Assembly (NCBI GenBank): GCA_019356535.1
Contig: CP037918.1
Location: forward strand, 558,001-622,000
Reading direction: 5' to 3'
DNA from: Chromatiaceae bacterium
GTDB taxonomy: Bacteria > Pseudomonadota > Gammaproteobacteria > Chromatiales > Chromatiaceae
Length of the DNA stretch: 64,000 nt
Numbering within the stretch: position 1 is the stretch's first letter; the number at the start of each line of letters is the position of its first letter. A program made the translations under genes and the position numbers. A model generated the notes under the pieces. The model had not been told where the DNA came from, did no database searches, and saw only the letters and a program-made list of their open reading frames with translations. Positions 46,495 to 56,038 of this stretch are shown here, in pieces.

Positions 46495-48465
46495 TCAGGC
46501 GCCGGTGGAGCCTTCTTCATTACGCGCCAGCACGGGTTTCATGCGTTCTTTCAGGCGACGGGGGTTGCGGCCCAGGCGCTTGTCGTAGATCACGGTATAG
46601 CTCATTACCCGACGAAGGTAGCGCCGGGTTTCTCTGAAGGGGATCAGTTCCACCCAGATGTCGGCCTCCAGCGGGTAGGGTGGTAGCCAGCGGGTGACGC
46701 GGCGCGGGCCGGCGTTGTAGGCGGCGGTGGCCAATACCGGGTTGTCGGCCAGTTTTTCCTTGAGTTCCTTCAGGTAGGTGCTGCCGAGCCGGATGTTGAA
46801 GGCCGGGTCGAGCAGGCGACCGCCGGACAGGCGCCCGAGACCCGGTTTGCGCCGGGCCAGGGTGCGCGCGGTGGCGGGCATCAGTTGCATCAGGCCCAGC
46901 GCGCCAGCCTGCGAGCGGGCGTCGGACATGAAGGCGCTCTCCTGGCGGATGACCGCGTAGATCCAGGACGTGTCCAGCGCGTTCTGCCGGGAGTGGTCGA
47001 TGACGATCTCCCGATGTTGCAGCGGGAAACGCAGTTGCAGATCGTCCCAGTAGTCGGTGCGTGCCAAGGTGAAGATGGCCTGGTCGTGCCAGTTTGCCGA
47101 TTCGGCGACCAGGGCAGCGGCCTGCAGTGTCCGTCGGTCCATCCGGCGGGTGGCATAGTGCCACTCGCGGCGCGCCGCCCCGTTGCGTGACAGGGCGTGC
47201 AGTTCCAGGGCGCGGCGTACCCCGGGCAGGCGCCGGACCTGGGTGATGGCGGCTGGGTCGGCAGGGGTCTGGCGGTCGAGCAGATAATAGGGTGCGCCGA
47301 TGCGGTCGGCAGCGAGAAAACCGTAGTAGGAACGGTTTTTCGCCAACCGTCGGTAGAAGGCGCGGGCGGCCTCGAGGCGGCCAGTGCCTTCCAGGGCGCG
47401 CGCCATCCAGTATTGCCAGCGTTCGCTGTCGTGTTCATCGGTTGGCCAGTTCGGCAGGTCCGCGAGCAGTTGTTGCCAGTCACGGCGCAGCAGCGCCGCG
47501 TTCAGTCGGGCGGTGTACAGGCGGATGTCGTCCGCGCCCGGTTTTACCGACAGGATCCAGGCATAGGCCTGTTCACTTTCGTCGTGGTCCAGGGCCAGGG
47601 CGATGCGCCGTGCGATGGCGTGTCGTTGCTCTCGGGTAAAGGGGTAATGCTTGCGCACCGCGCGCCACAGGTGCAGCGTCGCCAGGCCGTCTTTGCGTGC
47701 CTGGCGCGTGATGGCATGCAGCAGGATGGTCTCGCGCCAGGGATGGCTGGTGCGAAAGCCCGGGTCGTCGAGGATGGCTTCCGGGTGCCGGTGCACGCGG
47801 ATCCAGCGTTCCACCCAGTCGTGCTCGCTGCTGTCGAGCTTCTTGCCCAGGTAGCGGGCCAGCCTGATCTGGCCTGCCTTCATCGCCAGGCCGATCCGTT
47901 GCCAGGTCAGCTCCACGGTGCGTTTCCCGGCACGCTCCCAGGCGGCGAACACCGGGTCGCAGGCTCTGGGGCGCGAACGGCCGTGCAGCCAGATCTTCTC
48001 TACCTTGGGCCAGGCCTCACGCGCCCGGCCGGTCTCGATCAAGGCTCGGAGGTGATGACATTGGCGCTGGATGCTGCGCTGCGGCACGTAGTCTGCGAGG
48101 TACAGCTGCCAGCGCCGCTTGCGTGCGAGCAGGTCCAGCCAGTCGCGGTGCAGCAGGTCGGCCACCGGGGTACCGGCGTGCTGTTGCAGGAACCGGCGGA
48201 CCTCGCCAGGGCGTGCATGCGCCAGGCTGTGACGCAGGCGGGCCAGTTCCAGGTAGGGAACGAGGGGGTAGTTGTGGAGCTGGCGTATCAGCCGCTGGTA
48301 ACGCGTGGCATCGCCTTGCTTAATCGCCTGTTCGGCCTGCAGGAAGAGCGCGCGCTGTGTCGTCGCTGTATCGCCTGTCGCCTGGCCCAGCAGCAGTCCC
48401 AGGAGAATGGCGATCAACCAGCTCCCCGGTACGCTGTGCGGACGGTCTTTGACGTCCCTGGTCAC
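46495..48465 (-). CDS. slt: soluble lytic murein transglycosylase
   Basis: 656 residues with signal peptide (WLIAILLGLLLGQATG). A long alpha-superhelical U and linker region is followed by the catalytic domain from about 480. The catalytic Glu lies in AVIRQESAFMSDA, with QAGALGLMQLMPATA, NIRLGSTYLKEL and AAYNAGPRRVTRW. Cleaves peptidoglycan to 1,6-anhydro-muropeptides in the periplasm. Typical Slt70 length. Confidence 0.96.
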   Translation of the reverse strand: MTRDVKDRPHSVPGSWLIAILLGLLLGQATGDTATTQRALFLQAEQAIKQGDATRYQRLIRQLHNYPLVPYLELARLRHSLAHARPGEVRRFLQQHAGTPVADLLHRDWLDLLARKRRWQLYLADYVPQRSIQRQCHHLRALIETGRAREAWPKVEKIWLHGRSRPRACDPVFAAWERAGKRTVELTWQRIGLAMKAGQIRLARYLGKKLDSSEHDWVERWIRVHRHPEAILDDPGFRTSHPWRETILLHAITRQARKDGLATLHLWRAVRKHYPFTREQRHAIARRIALALDHDESEQAYAWILSVKPGADDIRLYTARLNAALLRRDWQQLLADLPNWPTDEHDSERWQYWMARALEGTGRLEAARAFYRRLAKNRSYYGFLAADRIGAPYYLLDRQTPADPAAITQVRRLPGVRRALELHALSRNGAARREWHYATRRMDRRTLQAAALVAESANWHDQAIFTLARTDYWDDLQLRFPLQHREIVIDHSRQNALDTSWIYAVIRQESAFMSDARSQAGALGLMQLMPATARTLARRKPGLGRLSGGRLLDPAFNIRLGSTYLKELKEKLADNPVLATAAYNAGPRRVTRWLPPYPLEADIWVELIPFRETRRYLRRVMSYTVIYDKRLGRNPRRLKERMKPVLARNEEGSTGA

Positions 48466-48633
48466 GGTGGTTCCCTGTTCTCGCGGTTCTCCGCCTTCGC
48501 GTTCCAGACTAGGTCAAGACGCGGGGTGCGGCAATCCCCAATGGTCCATGACCTGCGGCGCAGGATTGCGCGTGCTATGTTTCGCCACCTTCGACAGGAA
48601 ATGAGGCAGGCCGACCGCGGGGGGCCGGGAGAA

Positions 48634-49437
48634 ATGCTGGATATCGCCACATTGCGGGAGCTCGAACGCCTGCTGGCGCAGGCCGCCGAACGCGAGCTGT
48701 TGCCGCGCTTCGAGCGCGTGCGGGCGCGTACCAAGGCCGACGGCAGCCTGATCACCGACGCCGATCTGGGCATGCAGGCGCGGCTGTTTGACGAGTTGGC
48801 CACACGCTGGCCGGAGATTGCGCTGCTCGGCGAGGAGATGAGCGACGACCGCCAGCTCTGCCTGATGGACGAGTGCCATCGCGGCCTCTGGGTGCTGGAC
48901 CCGCTCGACGGGACCTCCAATTTCGCCTCCGGCATCCCCTTCTTTGGGGTCTCGCTGGCGCTGCTGAGCGATGGCGCGATCCAGGCCGGGGTGGTGCTCG
49001 ATCCGCTACGCGGCGAGTCCTTCAGTGCCTTGCGCGGCCAGGGGGCCTGGCTCAACGGCGAACCTCTGCGGCTGCCTGGCGAGGGGCCGGGGCTGGCACA
49101 GGCGATGGGCATGGTGGACTTCAAGCGCCTGCCTGCGCCGCTGATCGAACGCCTGGCGCGCGCTGCGCCCTACCGTTCGCAACGCAGTTTCGGCTCGGTG
49201 GCGCTGGACTGGTGCTGGCTGGCCGCCGGTCGCGTGCAAGTCTATCTGCACGGCGGGCAGAAGCTCTGGGACTATGCCGCGGGCAGCCTGGTGCTGCGCG
49301 AGGCGGGCGGGAGCGGTGGTCTGTACGAGGACTTCGATGAACACCCCATGAGTGGCCTGAGTCTGCGTCCGCGCATCGCCGTGGCGGCCACCACCGCCGA
49401 GCTGTTCGACGCCTGGCGCGCCTGGCTGCGGGGCTGA
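48634..49437 (+). CDS. inositol monophosphatase family phosphatase
   Basis: 267 residues. Metal-binding motifs GEEMSDD, DPLDGTSNFASGIPFFGVSLAL and WDYAAGSLVLREAGG are complete, so a Mg/Li-type phosphatase (SuhB, CysQ or histidinol-phosphatase-like) is likely; substrate not set by sequence. Starts at 48634 or an in-frame ATG at 48601; the former has GGGAGA very close by. Stop codon directly abuts the stop of the convergent glcF gene. Confidence 0.88.
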   Translation: MLDIATLRELERLLAQAAERELLPRFERVRARTKADGSLITDADLGMQARLFDELATRWPEIALLGEEMSDDRQLCLMDECHRGLWVLDPLDGTSNFASGIPFFGVSLALLSDGAIQAGVVLDPLRGESFSALRGQGAWLNGEPLRLPGEGPGLAQAMGMVDFKRLPAPLIERLARAAPYRSQRSFGSVALDWCWLAAGRVQVYLHGGQKLWDYAAGSLVLREAGGSGGLYEDFDEHPMSGLSLRPRIAVAATTAELFDAWRAWLRG

Positions 49438-50661
49438 TCAGGTCGTCTCCAGGTCGCGGGCGAGCAGCACCAGCCAGTGCAGCACTGGCGGGCCCTCCTC
49501 ATCGTGCAGGTGGCTCAGGCAACCGATGTTGGCGGTAACGATCAGCTCCGGGTGTTCCACGGTCAGTGCCGCGCGCTTGCGTTCGCGCAGACGCTGCGAC
49601 AGTGTCGGCTGGGTGAGCGCGTAGGTGCCGGCCGAGCCGCAGCACAGGTGGCCTTCAGCGACCGGTACCAGCTGATAGCCCAGCGATTCGAGCAGGGCCT
49701 CGACCTGGCCGTTCAGGTGCAGGCCGTGTTGCAGGGTGCAGGGGGTGTGTACCGCGATGCGTTGCGGGCGTGGCCGCAGGGGCAGTCGCGAGAGGTCTTC
49801 CTGCGTGAGTACCTGCACCGGGTCGCGCAGCTTTTCCACCAGCCGCCGGGCGCGTTCGGCATACACCGGGTCTTCGGCCAGCAGCGCCGGGTAGTCGTGC
49901 AGGTGGGCGCCGCAGCCGCTGGCGGTCGCCAGCAGGGCCTCGACGCCGTCCTCGAGCAGCGGTAGCCAGGCGTCGATGTTGCGACGGGCCAGGGCGCGGG
50001 CCTGCTCCGGTGCGTCCAGGTGTTGCGGCAGGGCGCCGCAACAGCCGGCCTGGGGGGCGGTCTCGACGGCGATGCCGAGGTGGCCGAGCAGGCGTTGCAG
50101 GGCCTGATCGATGTCGGGAGAGAGCGCTGGTTGCACGCAGCCCTCGAGGCGCAGCATGCGGCGTTCGGCAGTGACCGGCGCGACCGGCAGTGGGGCCGGG
50201 CGGGGCAGGATCTTGCGCCGCAGCGATGCCGGTAGCAGGGGGCGCACCCCTCGTGCCAGCCCCAGTACGGGCGCGAAGCGGCGGGCGTCACCGAACAGCC
50301 AGCGCATCAGGCCACGCTGTACGCGTTGGGCCAGTGGGCGGGGCAGTTGCTCCTCGAGCACCTCGCGGCCGATGTCGAGCAGGTGATGATAGTCCACGCC
50401 CGAGGGGCAGGTGGTCTCACAGGAGCGGCACACCAGGCAGCGGTCCAGGTGTTCGCGCATCACCGCTGTCGGCGGCTCGCCTTCGAGCAGTTGCTTGATC
50501 TGGTAGATGCGGCCGCGCGGGCCGTCCAGCTCGTCACCCAGCAATTGGTAGGTGGGGCAGGTGGCGGTGCAGAAGCCACAATGCACGCAGGCGCGCAGGA
50601 TGCGGTCGGCCTCGCGGCCTTGCGGGGTATCGCGGATGAAGTCGGCGAGCGCGGTCTGCAT
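49438..50661 (-). CDS. glcF: glycolate oxidase iron-sulfur subunit
   Basis: 407 residues. Two 4Fe-4S motifs (CVHCGFCTATCPTY near 25-38; CLVCRSCETTCPSGVDY near 75-90) and two CCG domains (GCVQPALSP with AGCCGALPQH; HTPCTLQH with HLCCGSAGTY). Transfers electrons from glycolate oxidation to quinone. No glcD or glcE lies nearby, so partners are encoded elsewhere. Start at 50661 is used; a frame to 50898 reads through a palindromic element and is spurious. Confidence 0.9.
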   Translation of the reverse strand: MQTALADFIRDTPQGREADRILRACVHCGFCTATCPTYQLLGDELDGPRGRIYQIKQLLEGEPPTAVMREHLDRCLVCRSCETTCPSGVDYHHLLDIGREVLEEQLPRPLAQRVQRGLMRWLFGDARRFAPVLGLARGVRPLLPASLRRKILPRPAPLPVAPVTAERRMLRLEGCVQPALSPDIDQALQRLLGHLGIAVETAPQAGCCGALPQHLDAPEQARALARRNIDAWLPLLEDGVEALLATASGCGAHLHDYPALLAEDPVYAERARRLVEKLRDPVQVLTQEDLSRLPLRPRPQRIAVHTPCTLQHGLHLNGQVEALLESLGYQLVPVAEGHLCCGSAGTYALTQPTLSQRLRERKRAALTVEHPELIVTANIGCLSHLHDEEGPPVLHWLVLLARDLETT

Positions 50662-50793
50662 GCAGGATTGGCGCAAGGAATTTCGGAGCGGGCAGAATAG
50701 CAGGGGAGGCCGGCGGACGCACGGCCCCGAGCCGCCGAACGGGGGGAGACAACCCGGAAAATATTGCGGTCGTGTACCAATCGCTGGTGATAT

Positions 50794-51043
50794 GTTGGTC
50801 CGGCCACCCAATGTTTGTACATTCAGAGCTTCAGGCAGGCGACAGATCGAGGCGTGGCGCACAGGCAAGGGTTGTTCCCTTGGCAAGCGCCGCAACAAAG
50901 AGCTGACGTCTGCCTGAAGCTCCGAACCAGGTATATCCTGAACGAGCGGCCCGTCTGAGCCCGCCCTCGCCGGTGTTATCGAAACTTGCCGCAGGCGGGT
51001 TCAGGCGGGCTGAATATGCAAACATTGGGTTGCCGGACCAAAC
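50794..51043. repeat. 250-bp nested palindromic element (MITE-like)
   Basis: Outer imperfect inverted repeats at 50794-50826 and 51010-51043 share GGTCCGGC, ACCCAATGTTTG and ATTCAG. Nested inside, a perfect 13-bp inverted repeat GAGCTTCAGGCAG (50826-50838) pairs with CTGCCTGAAGCTC (50910-50922). A further CCGCCTGAACCCGCCTGC tract lies next to the right arm. Noncoding, it lies between divergent glcF and a hotdog protein gene, ending 5 bases before that gene's ATG. Looks like a miniature transposable or REPIN-type element. Confidence 0.6.
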
Positions 51044-51048
51044 TAAGC

Positions 51049-51540
51049 ATGTACCGATGGATCAGACGATGGCCCGGACTCTCGCCCGCGCGGCGCCTGG
51101 AATGGTATCCGCCCTTTCGTGCCATGTCGGTGCGGGTCCTGGAGCTGGCCGACGACTGGCGACGGGTGCGCATCCTGCTGCCGCTCAATGCCTTCAACCG
51201 CAACCCGGGTGGCAGCATGTTTGGCGGTGCCATCGCCGCGCTGGCCGACCCGATCGCGGCGCTGGCCTGCAACCGGGTATTTCCTGGACACCAGGTGTGG
51301 ACGCGCGCGATGCACATCGATTTCCGGCACGAGGGGCGCACCGACCTGGAGCTGCGTTTCGTGTTCACCGATGCGCAGGTCGAGGCGATTGGCGCTGAAC
51401 TGGCCGCGCGGGGGCGGGCGACCCCGACCTTCGAGTACGGGTTTCATGACCGACACGGGCGGTGTTGCGCGCAGGTCGTCAACACCGTGGCGATAAGACC
51501 GGCCGGCTACCGGCCACGACACAGGAAAGAACAGAGATGA
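51049..51540 (+). CDS. DUF4442/PaaI-like hotdog-fold protein
   Basis: 163 residues. Hotdog features LPLNAFNRNPGGSMFGGAIAALADP, MHIDFRHEGRTDLELRF suggest a DUF4442-type putative thioesterase; the substrate is unknown. The ATG at 51049 (MYRWIRRW) is preferred because the longer frame from 50986 begins inside the palindromic element. Overlaps the next gene by four bases (ATGA). Confidence 0.75.
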   Translation: MYRWIRRWPGLSPARRLEWYPPFRAMSVRVLELADDWRRVRILLPLNAFNRNPGGSMFGGAIAALADPIAALACNRVFPGHQVWTRAMHIDFRHEGRTDLELRFVFTDAQVEAIGAELAARGRATPTFEYGFHDRHGRCCAQVVNTVAIRPAGYRPRHRKEQR

Positions 51541-51983
51541 GCGAAGACGACAAGGGCGGGCTGGACATGGAACTGGCCTCGGGCATCGCAGCCTTCGAAG
51601 CCAGGGATTTCACTACCGCGGTGCGCATGCTGGGGCCGCTGGCCGATGCAGGCAACCCCGAGGCCCAGTACCGCATGGCCATCATGATGCAGAACGGCCT
51701 GGGTGCGGTCCGGAACGAATTGCAGGCCTTCAAGTACATGAAGGCCGCCGCCGAGGCCGGCCTCGGCCTGGCGCAGCACGGCCTGGGCTTCATGTACATG
51801 CAGGGCGAATGTGTGGAGCAGAATCCGGGCAAGGCCATCGAGTGGTTCGAGAAGGCCGCCGAGCAGGGTCTGCAGGGGGCCATGACCACCCTCGGCATGA
51901 TGTATCGCGAGGGCAACGGTGTGGCGCGCGACGAGGAGAAGGCGCGCGAGTGGTTCCGCAAGGCAGGCTTCGACGAGTTCTGA
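51537..51983 (+). CDS. small Sel1-like repeat protein
   Basis: 148 residues with about three SLR repeats (PEAQYRMAIMMQNGLGAVRN, LAQHGLGFMYMQGECVEQ, AMTTLGMMYREGNGVARD). No signal peptide. Translationally coupled to the hotdog protein gene; AGGAAAG upstream of ATG 51537. Confidence 0.88.
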   Translation: MSEDDKGGLDMELASGIAAFEARDFTTAVRMLGPLADAGNPEAQYRMAIMMQNGLGAVRNELQAFKYMKAAAEAGLGLAQHGLGFMYMQGECVEQNPGKAIEWFEKAAEQGLQGAMTTLGMMYREGNGVARDEEKAREWFRKAGFDEF

Positions 51984-52022
51984 GCGCGTGTTGCCGGGCG
52001 GCTCCCGGTGTGAATGGCGCTC

Positions 52023-53186
52023 CTATCCCCGGTTCGCCGCTTGCAGCGACAGCCGGCCGTCTTCGTTGACCAGTTGGCGTTCGCCGCGCAGCAGGGCCTG
52101 CAGGGGCTCGCCGGCCACCGCGCGGCGCCAGCCCTCGAGCAGGGGGCAGTCCTCTTCGCCGCGCACCAGTTTCTGCAGGTCCTTTTGGGTGGCGATGGCC
52201 TGTGGCGAGAGCTGGTGCTCGGCTGCGAGCAGGCGCAAGGCGGCGGTCAGGTAGTCGACCATGGCCTCCTGTTCGGGGGCCAGCGGGCTGGGGCGGCGCT
52301 TTTCGGTTGGCCAGGCCTCGCGTGGCAACGCGGCGGCCTTCTGGATCAGTGCCAGCAGGGTCTTTCCCTCCTTGCGCACCAGGCCGGCCTCGACACCGCG
52401 TATCTTCGCCAGGGCCTCGACATTGCGTGGCAGGCGCCGGCAGATCTCTACCATTACGTCGTCCTTGAGCAGCCACTTGCGTGGCAGGTCGCGCGCGCGC
52501 GCCTCGTTCTCGCGCCACTCGGCCAGCGCGGCGAGCACCGCGAGCTGGCGGCCGCGCAGGTGCTGGCGGCCCTTGACCCGTTTCCAGACCTCGCGCGGGT
52601 CGGGCTCGTAGGTGGCCGGGTCGGTGAGGGTGGCGAAGTCGGCGGCCAGCCATTGCAGGCGCTCGCGGTCCGACAGACTGCCGCGGATCTTCAGGTAGAG
52701 CTGGCCCAGGTAGATCACGTCGTCGAGGGCGTAGCGGATCTGCTCATCGCTCAAGGGGCGCGCCGACCAGTCGGTGCGTGACTGGTCCTTGGGCAGTTCG
52801 ACGCCGAGCACCCGCTTGACCAGGTTGGCATAGCCGATCTGGTCGCCGTGTCCCAGCAGGGCGGCCGCCGGCTGGGTGTCGAACAGGGGCAGGGGAAAGC
52901 GGCCCCAGTCGTGCCAGAAGATCTCCAGGTCCTGCCGGGCGGCATGGAAGACCTTGAGGATGCTGCCGTCGAACAGCAGGTCGAGAAAGGGAGCCAGCTT
53001 GTCACCCAGGGCCAGCGGATCGACGCAGGCGGCGGTCTCGCCGTTGCTTACCTGGATCAGGCACAGCCGCGGGTAGTAACTGCGCTCGCGAATGAATTCG
53101 GTGTCCACCGCCAGCCACTCGCTGCCGGTGAGTTCTCTGCACAGGGCCTGCAGGGTGTCGGGACTGTCGATCAGGTGTTGTTGCAT
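52023..53186 (-). CDS. rnd: ribonuclease D
   Basis: 387 residues. DEDDy exonuclease motifs: LAVDTEFIRE, FHAARQDLEIFWH and a Tyr-containing IRYALDDVIYL, followed by an HRDC domain (about 210-290). 3' processing of tRNAs and small RNAs. Convergent with the Sel1 gene; divergent from the membrane protein gene. Confidence 0.96.
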   Translation of the reverse strand: MQQHLIDSPDTLQALCRELTGSEWLAVDTEFIRERSYYPRLCLIQVSNGETAACVDPLALGDKLAPFLDLLFDGSILKVFHAARQDLEIFWHDWGRFPLPLFDTQPAAALLGHGDQIGYANLVKRVLGVELPKDQSRTDWSARPLSDEQIRYALDDVIYLGQLYLKIRGSLSDRERLQWLAADFATLTDPATYEPDPREVWKRVKGRQHLRGRQLAVLAALAEWRENEARARDLPRKWLLKDDVMVEICRRLPRNVEALAKIRGVEAGLVRKEGKTLLALIQKAAALPREAWPTEKRRPSPLAPEQEAMVDYLTAALRLLAAEHQLSPQAIATQKDLQKLVRGEEDCPLLEGWRRAVAGEPLQALLRGERQLVNEDGRLSLQAANRG

Positions 53187-53246
53187 GGTGCGTCAAGGGT
53201 TGCGAAGCGCATGGCATAGTACCGCACGGCGTAGTAGATTGTCGGC

Positions 53247-53774
53247 ATGAGCACCCTTTTGCGACATTTCCGCGCGCTGGTTCTCTTGCGCATCGGCCCG
53301 CAGGACATGCCGGACTCCGCTGCCCTGTTGGGCGTGTTGCTGGCGGTCAACCTGCTGCTCCACACCCTGTTGGGCCTAGAGGTGTTCCCCGAGGTTTGGC
53401 GCGCGCTGGTCGCCGAGTTGATGGACCTGGGACTGGCAGCGGCCCTGTTGTTCGCCGCTCTGCAGGTGCGGGGCCACTCTGGGCGCTGGCGTCAGACTTA
53501 TATCGCCCTGCTGGGGATGGGGGCGCTGTTCGGCATGGCGGCGCTGGTCTATCGGCTGCTCGCCCTGGCGTTGGGCCTGGAGCCACTGGCGGCCCTGCTC
53601 GATCTGCTCATGCTCTTCTGGAGCCTGCTGGTCATGGGGCACATCCTGCGCCAGGCGCTGGAGATCCCGCTGCTGCTCGCGATCCTCATCACGGTCGCCT
53701 ATACAATGTTCCTGCTGGGTCTGCTGGCCCAGCTGCTGTTGCCCGAGACGGCCGGGCAGGCGGGCTTCGAGTGA
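53247..53774 (+). CDS. small multi-pass membrane protein, unknown function
   Basis: 175 residues with about five hydrophobic helices (LLGVLLAVNLLLHTLLGL, LMDLGLAAALLFAALQV, LLGMGALFGMAALVYRLLAL, LLDLLMLFWSLLVMGHIL, LLLAILITVAYTMFLLGLL). Weak resemblance to YIP1-type membrane proteins; not recognised. Sits 18 bases before mpl, so it may be co-transcribed with it. Confidence 0.7.
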   Translation: MSTLLRHFRALVLLRIGPQDMPDSAALLGVLLAVNLLLHTLLGLEVFPEVWRALVAELMDLGLAAALLFAALQVRGHSGRWRQTYIALLGMGALFGMAALVYRLLALALGLEPLAALLDLLMLFWSLLVMGHILRQALEIPLLLAILITVAYTMFLLGLLAQLLLPETAGQAGFE

Positions 53775-53792
53775 GCCGGGAGTAGGGCCTTC

Positions 53793-55166
53793 ATGCACAT
53801 CCACATCTTGGGCATTTGCGGCACCTTCATGGGTGGCATTGCGCTGATCGCGCGCGAACTGGGCCACGCCGTGAGTGGTTCGGACGCCAATGTCTATCCG
53901 CCCATGAGCACCCAGCTCGAGCAGGCCGGTATCGGCTTGATGGAAGGCTGGGATCCGGCGCACCTGCAACCGGCGCCGGACGTGGTGGTGATCGGCAATG
54001 CGCTCTCGCGCGGCAACCCGGCAGTGGAATACGTGCTGGAACGGGGGTTGCCCTATACCTCGGGGGCACAGTGGCTGGCCGAGCAGGTGTTGCCCGATCG
54101 CTGGGTGCTGGCGGTGGCTGGCACCCACGGAAAGACCACCACCAGCAGCATGCTGGCCTGGATACTGGAGCAGGCTGGCCTGGCGCCCGGCTTCCTCATC
54201 GGCGGGGTGCCGCGCAATTTTGGTGTGTCGGCGCGTGCGGGAGCAAGCCCCTTCTTTGTGGTCGAGGCCGACGAGTACGATACCGCCTTCTTCGACAAGC
54301 GTTCCAAGTTCGTGCACTACCGGCCTCGCACCCTGGTGATGAACAACCTGGAGTTCGATCATGCCGATATCTTCGACGACCTCGAGGCCATCCAGCGTCA
54401 GTTTCACCACCTGGTGCGCACCGTGCCCGGTAACGGGTTGATCCTCAGCCCGTTGAACGACGGCAACCTGCACGAGGTGCTGGACATGGGGTGCTGGACC
54501 CCGGTCGAGCATTTCGACCCGGAGTTCGAGGCGACCTGGCATGCCCAGGTGGTCGCCGCCGATGGCTCGGCTTTCGAGGTGGTATGCGAGACCGAACGGG
54601 TAGGCCGGGTCGAATGGTCGCTCGGCGGTCGGCACAACATCGCCAATGCGCTGGCCGCGCTGGCCGCGGCGCGTCATGCCGGGGTTCCCCCGGCGCAGGG
54701 CATCCAGGCGCTGTGCCGCTTCGAGAACGTCAAGCGGCGCATGGAGCTGCGCGGCGAGGTGAATGGGGTGGCGGTGTACGACGATTTCGCCCACCATCCG
54801 ACCGCCATCGCCACCACCCTGGAGGGATTGCGCGCACGCGTGGGAGAGCGGCGTATCCACGCGGTGCTCGAGCCGCGTTCCAATACCATGCGCCTGGGGG
54901 TGATGGCCGATCGCCTGGCCGATGCCCTGCGCCTTGCCGACCGAGTTTATCTCTACCAGCCTCCCGGCCTGGCCTGGGATGCCGGTGCCACCCTCGGTGC
55001 GCTGGGGCCGGCGCTGGCGGTGAGTGACAGTACCGAGGCCATCGTCGAGTGCCTGGCCGCCGAGGCCCGGCCCGGCGAGGTGGTGCTGGTGATGAGCAAC
55101 GGCGGGTTCGAGAACATTCATCAACGGATTCTCGATGCCTTGCAACGACGGGAGGCAATGATATGA
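53793..55166 (+). CDS. mpl: murein peptide ligase Mpl
   Basis: 457 residues. Mur-ligase fold: GICGTFMGGIALIARELGH start, ATP P-loop GTHGKTTTSSM, EADEYDTAFFDKR, and HHPTAIATTLEGLR. Attaches the recycled tripeptide L-Ala-gamma-D-Glu-mDAP to UDP-MurNAc in peptidoglycan recycling. Overlaps ubiX by four bases (ATGA). Confidence 0.97.
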   Translation: MHIHILGICGTFMGGIALIARELGHAVSGSDANVYPPMSTQLEQAGIGLMEGWDPAHLQPAPDVVVIGNALSRGNPAVEYVLERGLPYTSGAQWLAEQVLPDRWVLAVAGTHGKTTTSSMLAWILEQAGLAPGFLIGGVPRNFGVSARAGASPFFVVEADEYDTAFFDKRSKFVHYRPRTLVMNNLEFDHADIFDDLEAIQRQFHHLVRTVPGNGLILSPLNDGNLHEVLDMGCWTPVEHFDPEFEATWHAQVVAADGSAFEVVCETERVGRVEWSLGGRHNIANALAALAAARHAGVPPAQGIQALCRFENVKRRMELRGEVNGVAVYDDFAHHPTAIATTLEGLRARVGERRIHAVLEPRSNTMRLGVMADRLADALRLADRVYLYQPPGLAWDAGATLGALGPALAVSDSTEAIVECLAAEARPGEVVLVMSNGGFENIHQRILDALQRREAMI

Positions 55167-55771
55167 GCGACGCCATCGCGGTGGCCGTCACTGGTGCCTC
55201 GGGGGCGGCTTATGCCTTGCGCCTGGTCGAGCAGTTGCTCGCCGCTGGGCGCGAGGTGCAGTTGATGCTGTCACAGGCCGGACAGGTGGTGGTCAACATG
55301 GAGACCGACCTGCGCCTGCCGTCCGACACGGCTGGCCAGCAGCAGGCGCTGGTGAGTCACTTCGGCTGCGCGCCGGAGCGCCTGCGGGTGTTCGGCCGCC
55401 AGCAGTGGCTCGCGCCGGTGGCCTCGGGAACCAATCCGCCGGCGGCCATGGTGGTTTGTCCCTGTACCACCGGTACCCTGGCGTCGATCGCCAACGGGAT
55501 CTGTGACGACCTCATCGACCGTGCCGCCGACGTGGCCCTCAAGGAGCGCCGGCCGCTGATCCTGGTGCTGCGCGAGACGCCCTATTCGGCCATCCACCTG
55601 CGCAACATGCTGCGCCTGACCGAGGCGGGGGCGACCATCCTGCCGGCCAATCCCGGGTTCTATTTTCGACCGCAGACGGTGCAGGAGCTGGTGGATTTCG
55701 TGGTCGCCCGGGTGCTCGACCATCTGGGGGTGCCGCACGAGCTGACCGCGCGCTGGGGCGAGGGGGGGTGA
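55163..55771 (+). CDS. ubiX: flavin prenyltransferase UbiX
   Basis: 202 residues. Makes prenylated FMN for the UbiD decarboxylase in ubiquinone synthesis. GASGAAYALRL start, SGTNPPAAMVVCPCTTGTL and RRPLILVLRETPYSAIHLRNML are intact. Start at 55163 is used; the frame from 55049 lies in mpl. A terminator follows about 110 bases later. Confidence 0.96.
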   Translation: MSDAIAVAVTGASGAAYALRLVEQLLAAGREVQLMLSQAGQVVVNMETDLRLPSDTAGQQQALVSHFGCAPERLRVFGRQQWLAPVASGTNPPAAMVVCPCTTGTLASIANGICDDLIDRAADVALKERRPLILVLRETPYSAIHLRNMLRLTEAGATILPANPGFYFRPQTVQELVDFVVARVLDHLGVPHELTARWGEGG

Positions 55772-55881
55772 GGAAGATCCGCCGTTCCGGGAACCTGTCA
55801 CATTCCGGCTGGTCTCATGGGGTACAGGCGATTGCCTGAATGAACTTGACGGTTCATTGATAGACTCCCCTTGGTGATTTC

Positions 55882-55914
55882 GCCGGCGTTCCTTTCGGGA
55901 TGCCGGCTTTTTTG
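55882..55914 (+). terminator. intrinsic terminator after ubiX
   Basis: Arms GCCGGC (55882-55887) and GCCGGC (55902-55907), extended by imperfect pairs around CCTTTCGGGA, are followed by TTTTTT. It ends just before the NtrC-like sites of amtB. Confidence 0.85.
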
Positions 55915-55916
55915 TG

Positions 55917-55963
55917 TGCACAATTATGGTGCGAATCTGGATGTCGCGCACCATAACGGGGCT
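55917..55963 (+). promoter_or_regulatory. two NtrC-like enhancer sites upstream of amtB
   Basis: The first site, TGCACA-ATTAT-GGTGCG at 55917-55933, matches the NtrC palindrome TGCAC-N-GTGCA closely. The second, CGCACC-ATAAC-GGGGCT at 55947-55963, is weaker. Their centres are 30 bases apart and about 140 and 110 bases before the predicted amtB start site, the usual place for NtrC enhancers. Confidence 0.75.
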
Positions 55964-56038
55964 TCTCGTTGTGCCCAAAGTTTGGGCGTGTTGCGCCAGG
56001 GTTATGCCAAGTTGTTGATTTTACAATGCACTAAAAAT

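Noticed and set aside
47197..48600. Plus-strand frame running from within slt into the phosphatase gene
   Set aside because: The part upstream of about 48600 is antisense to slt; phosphatase homology begins only after 48634.
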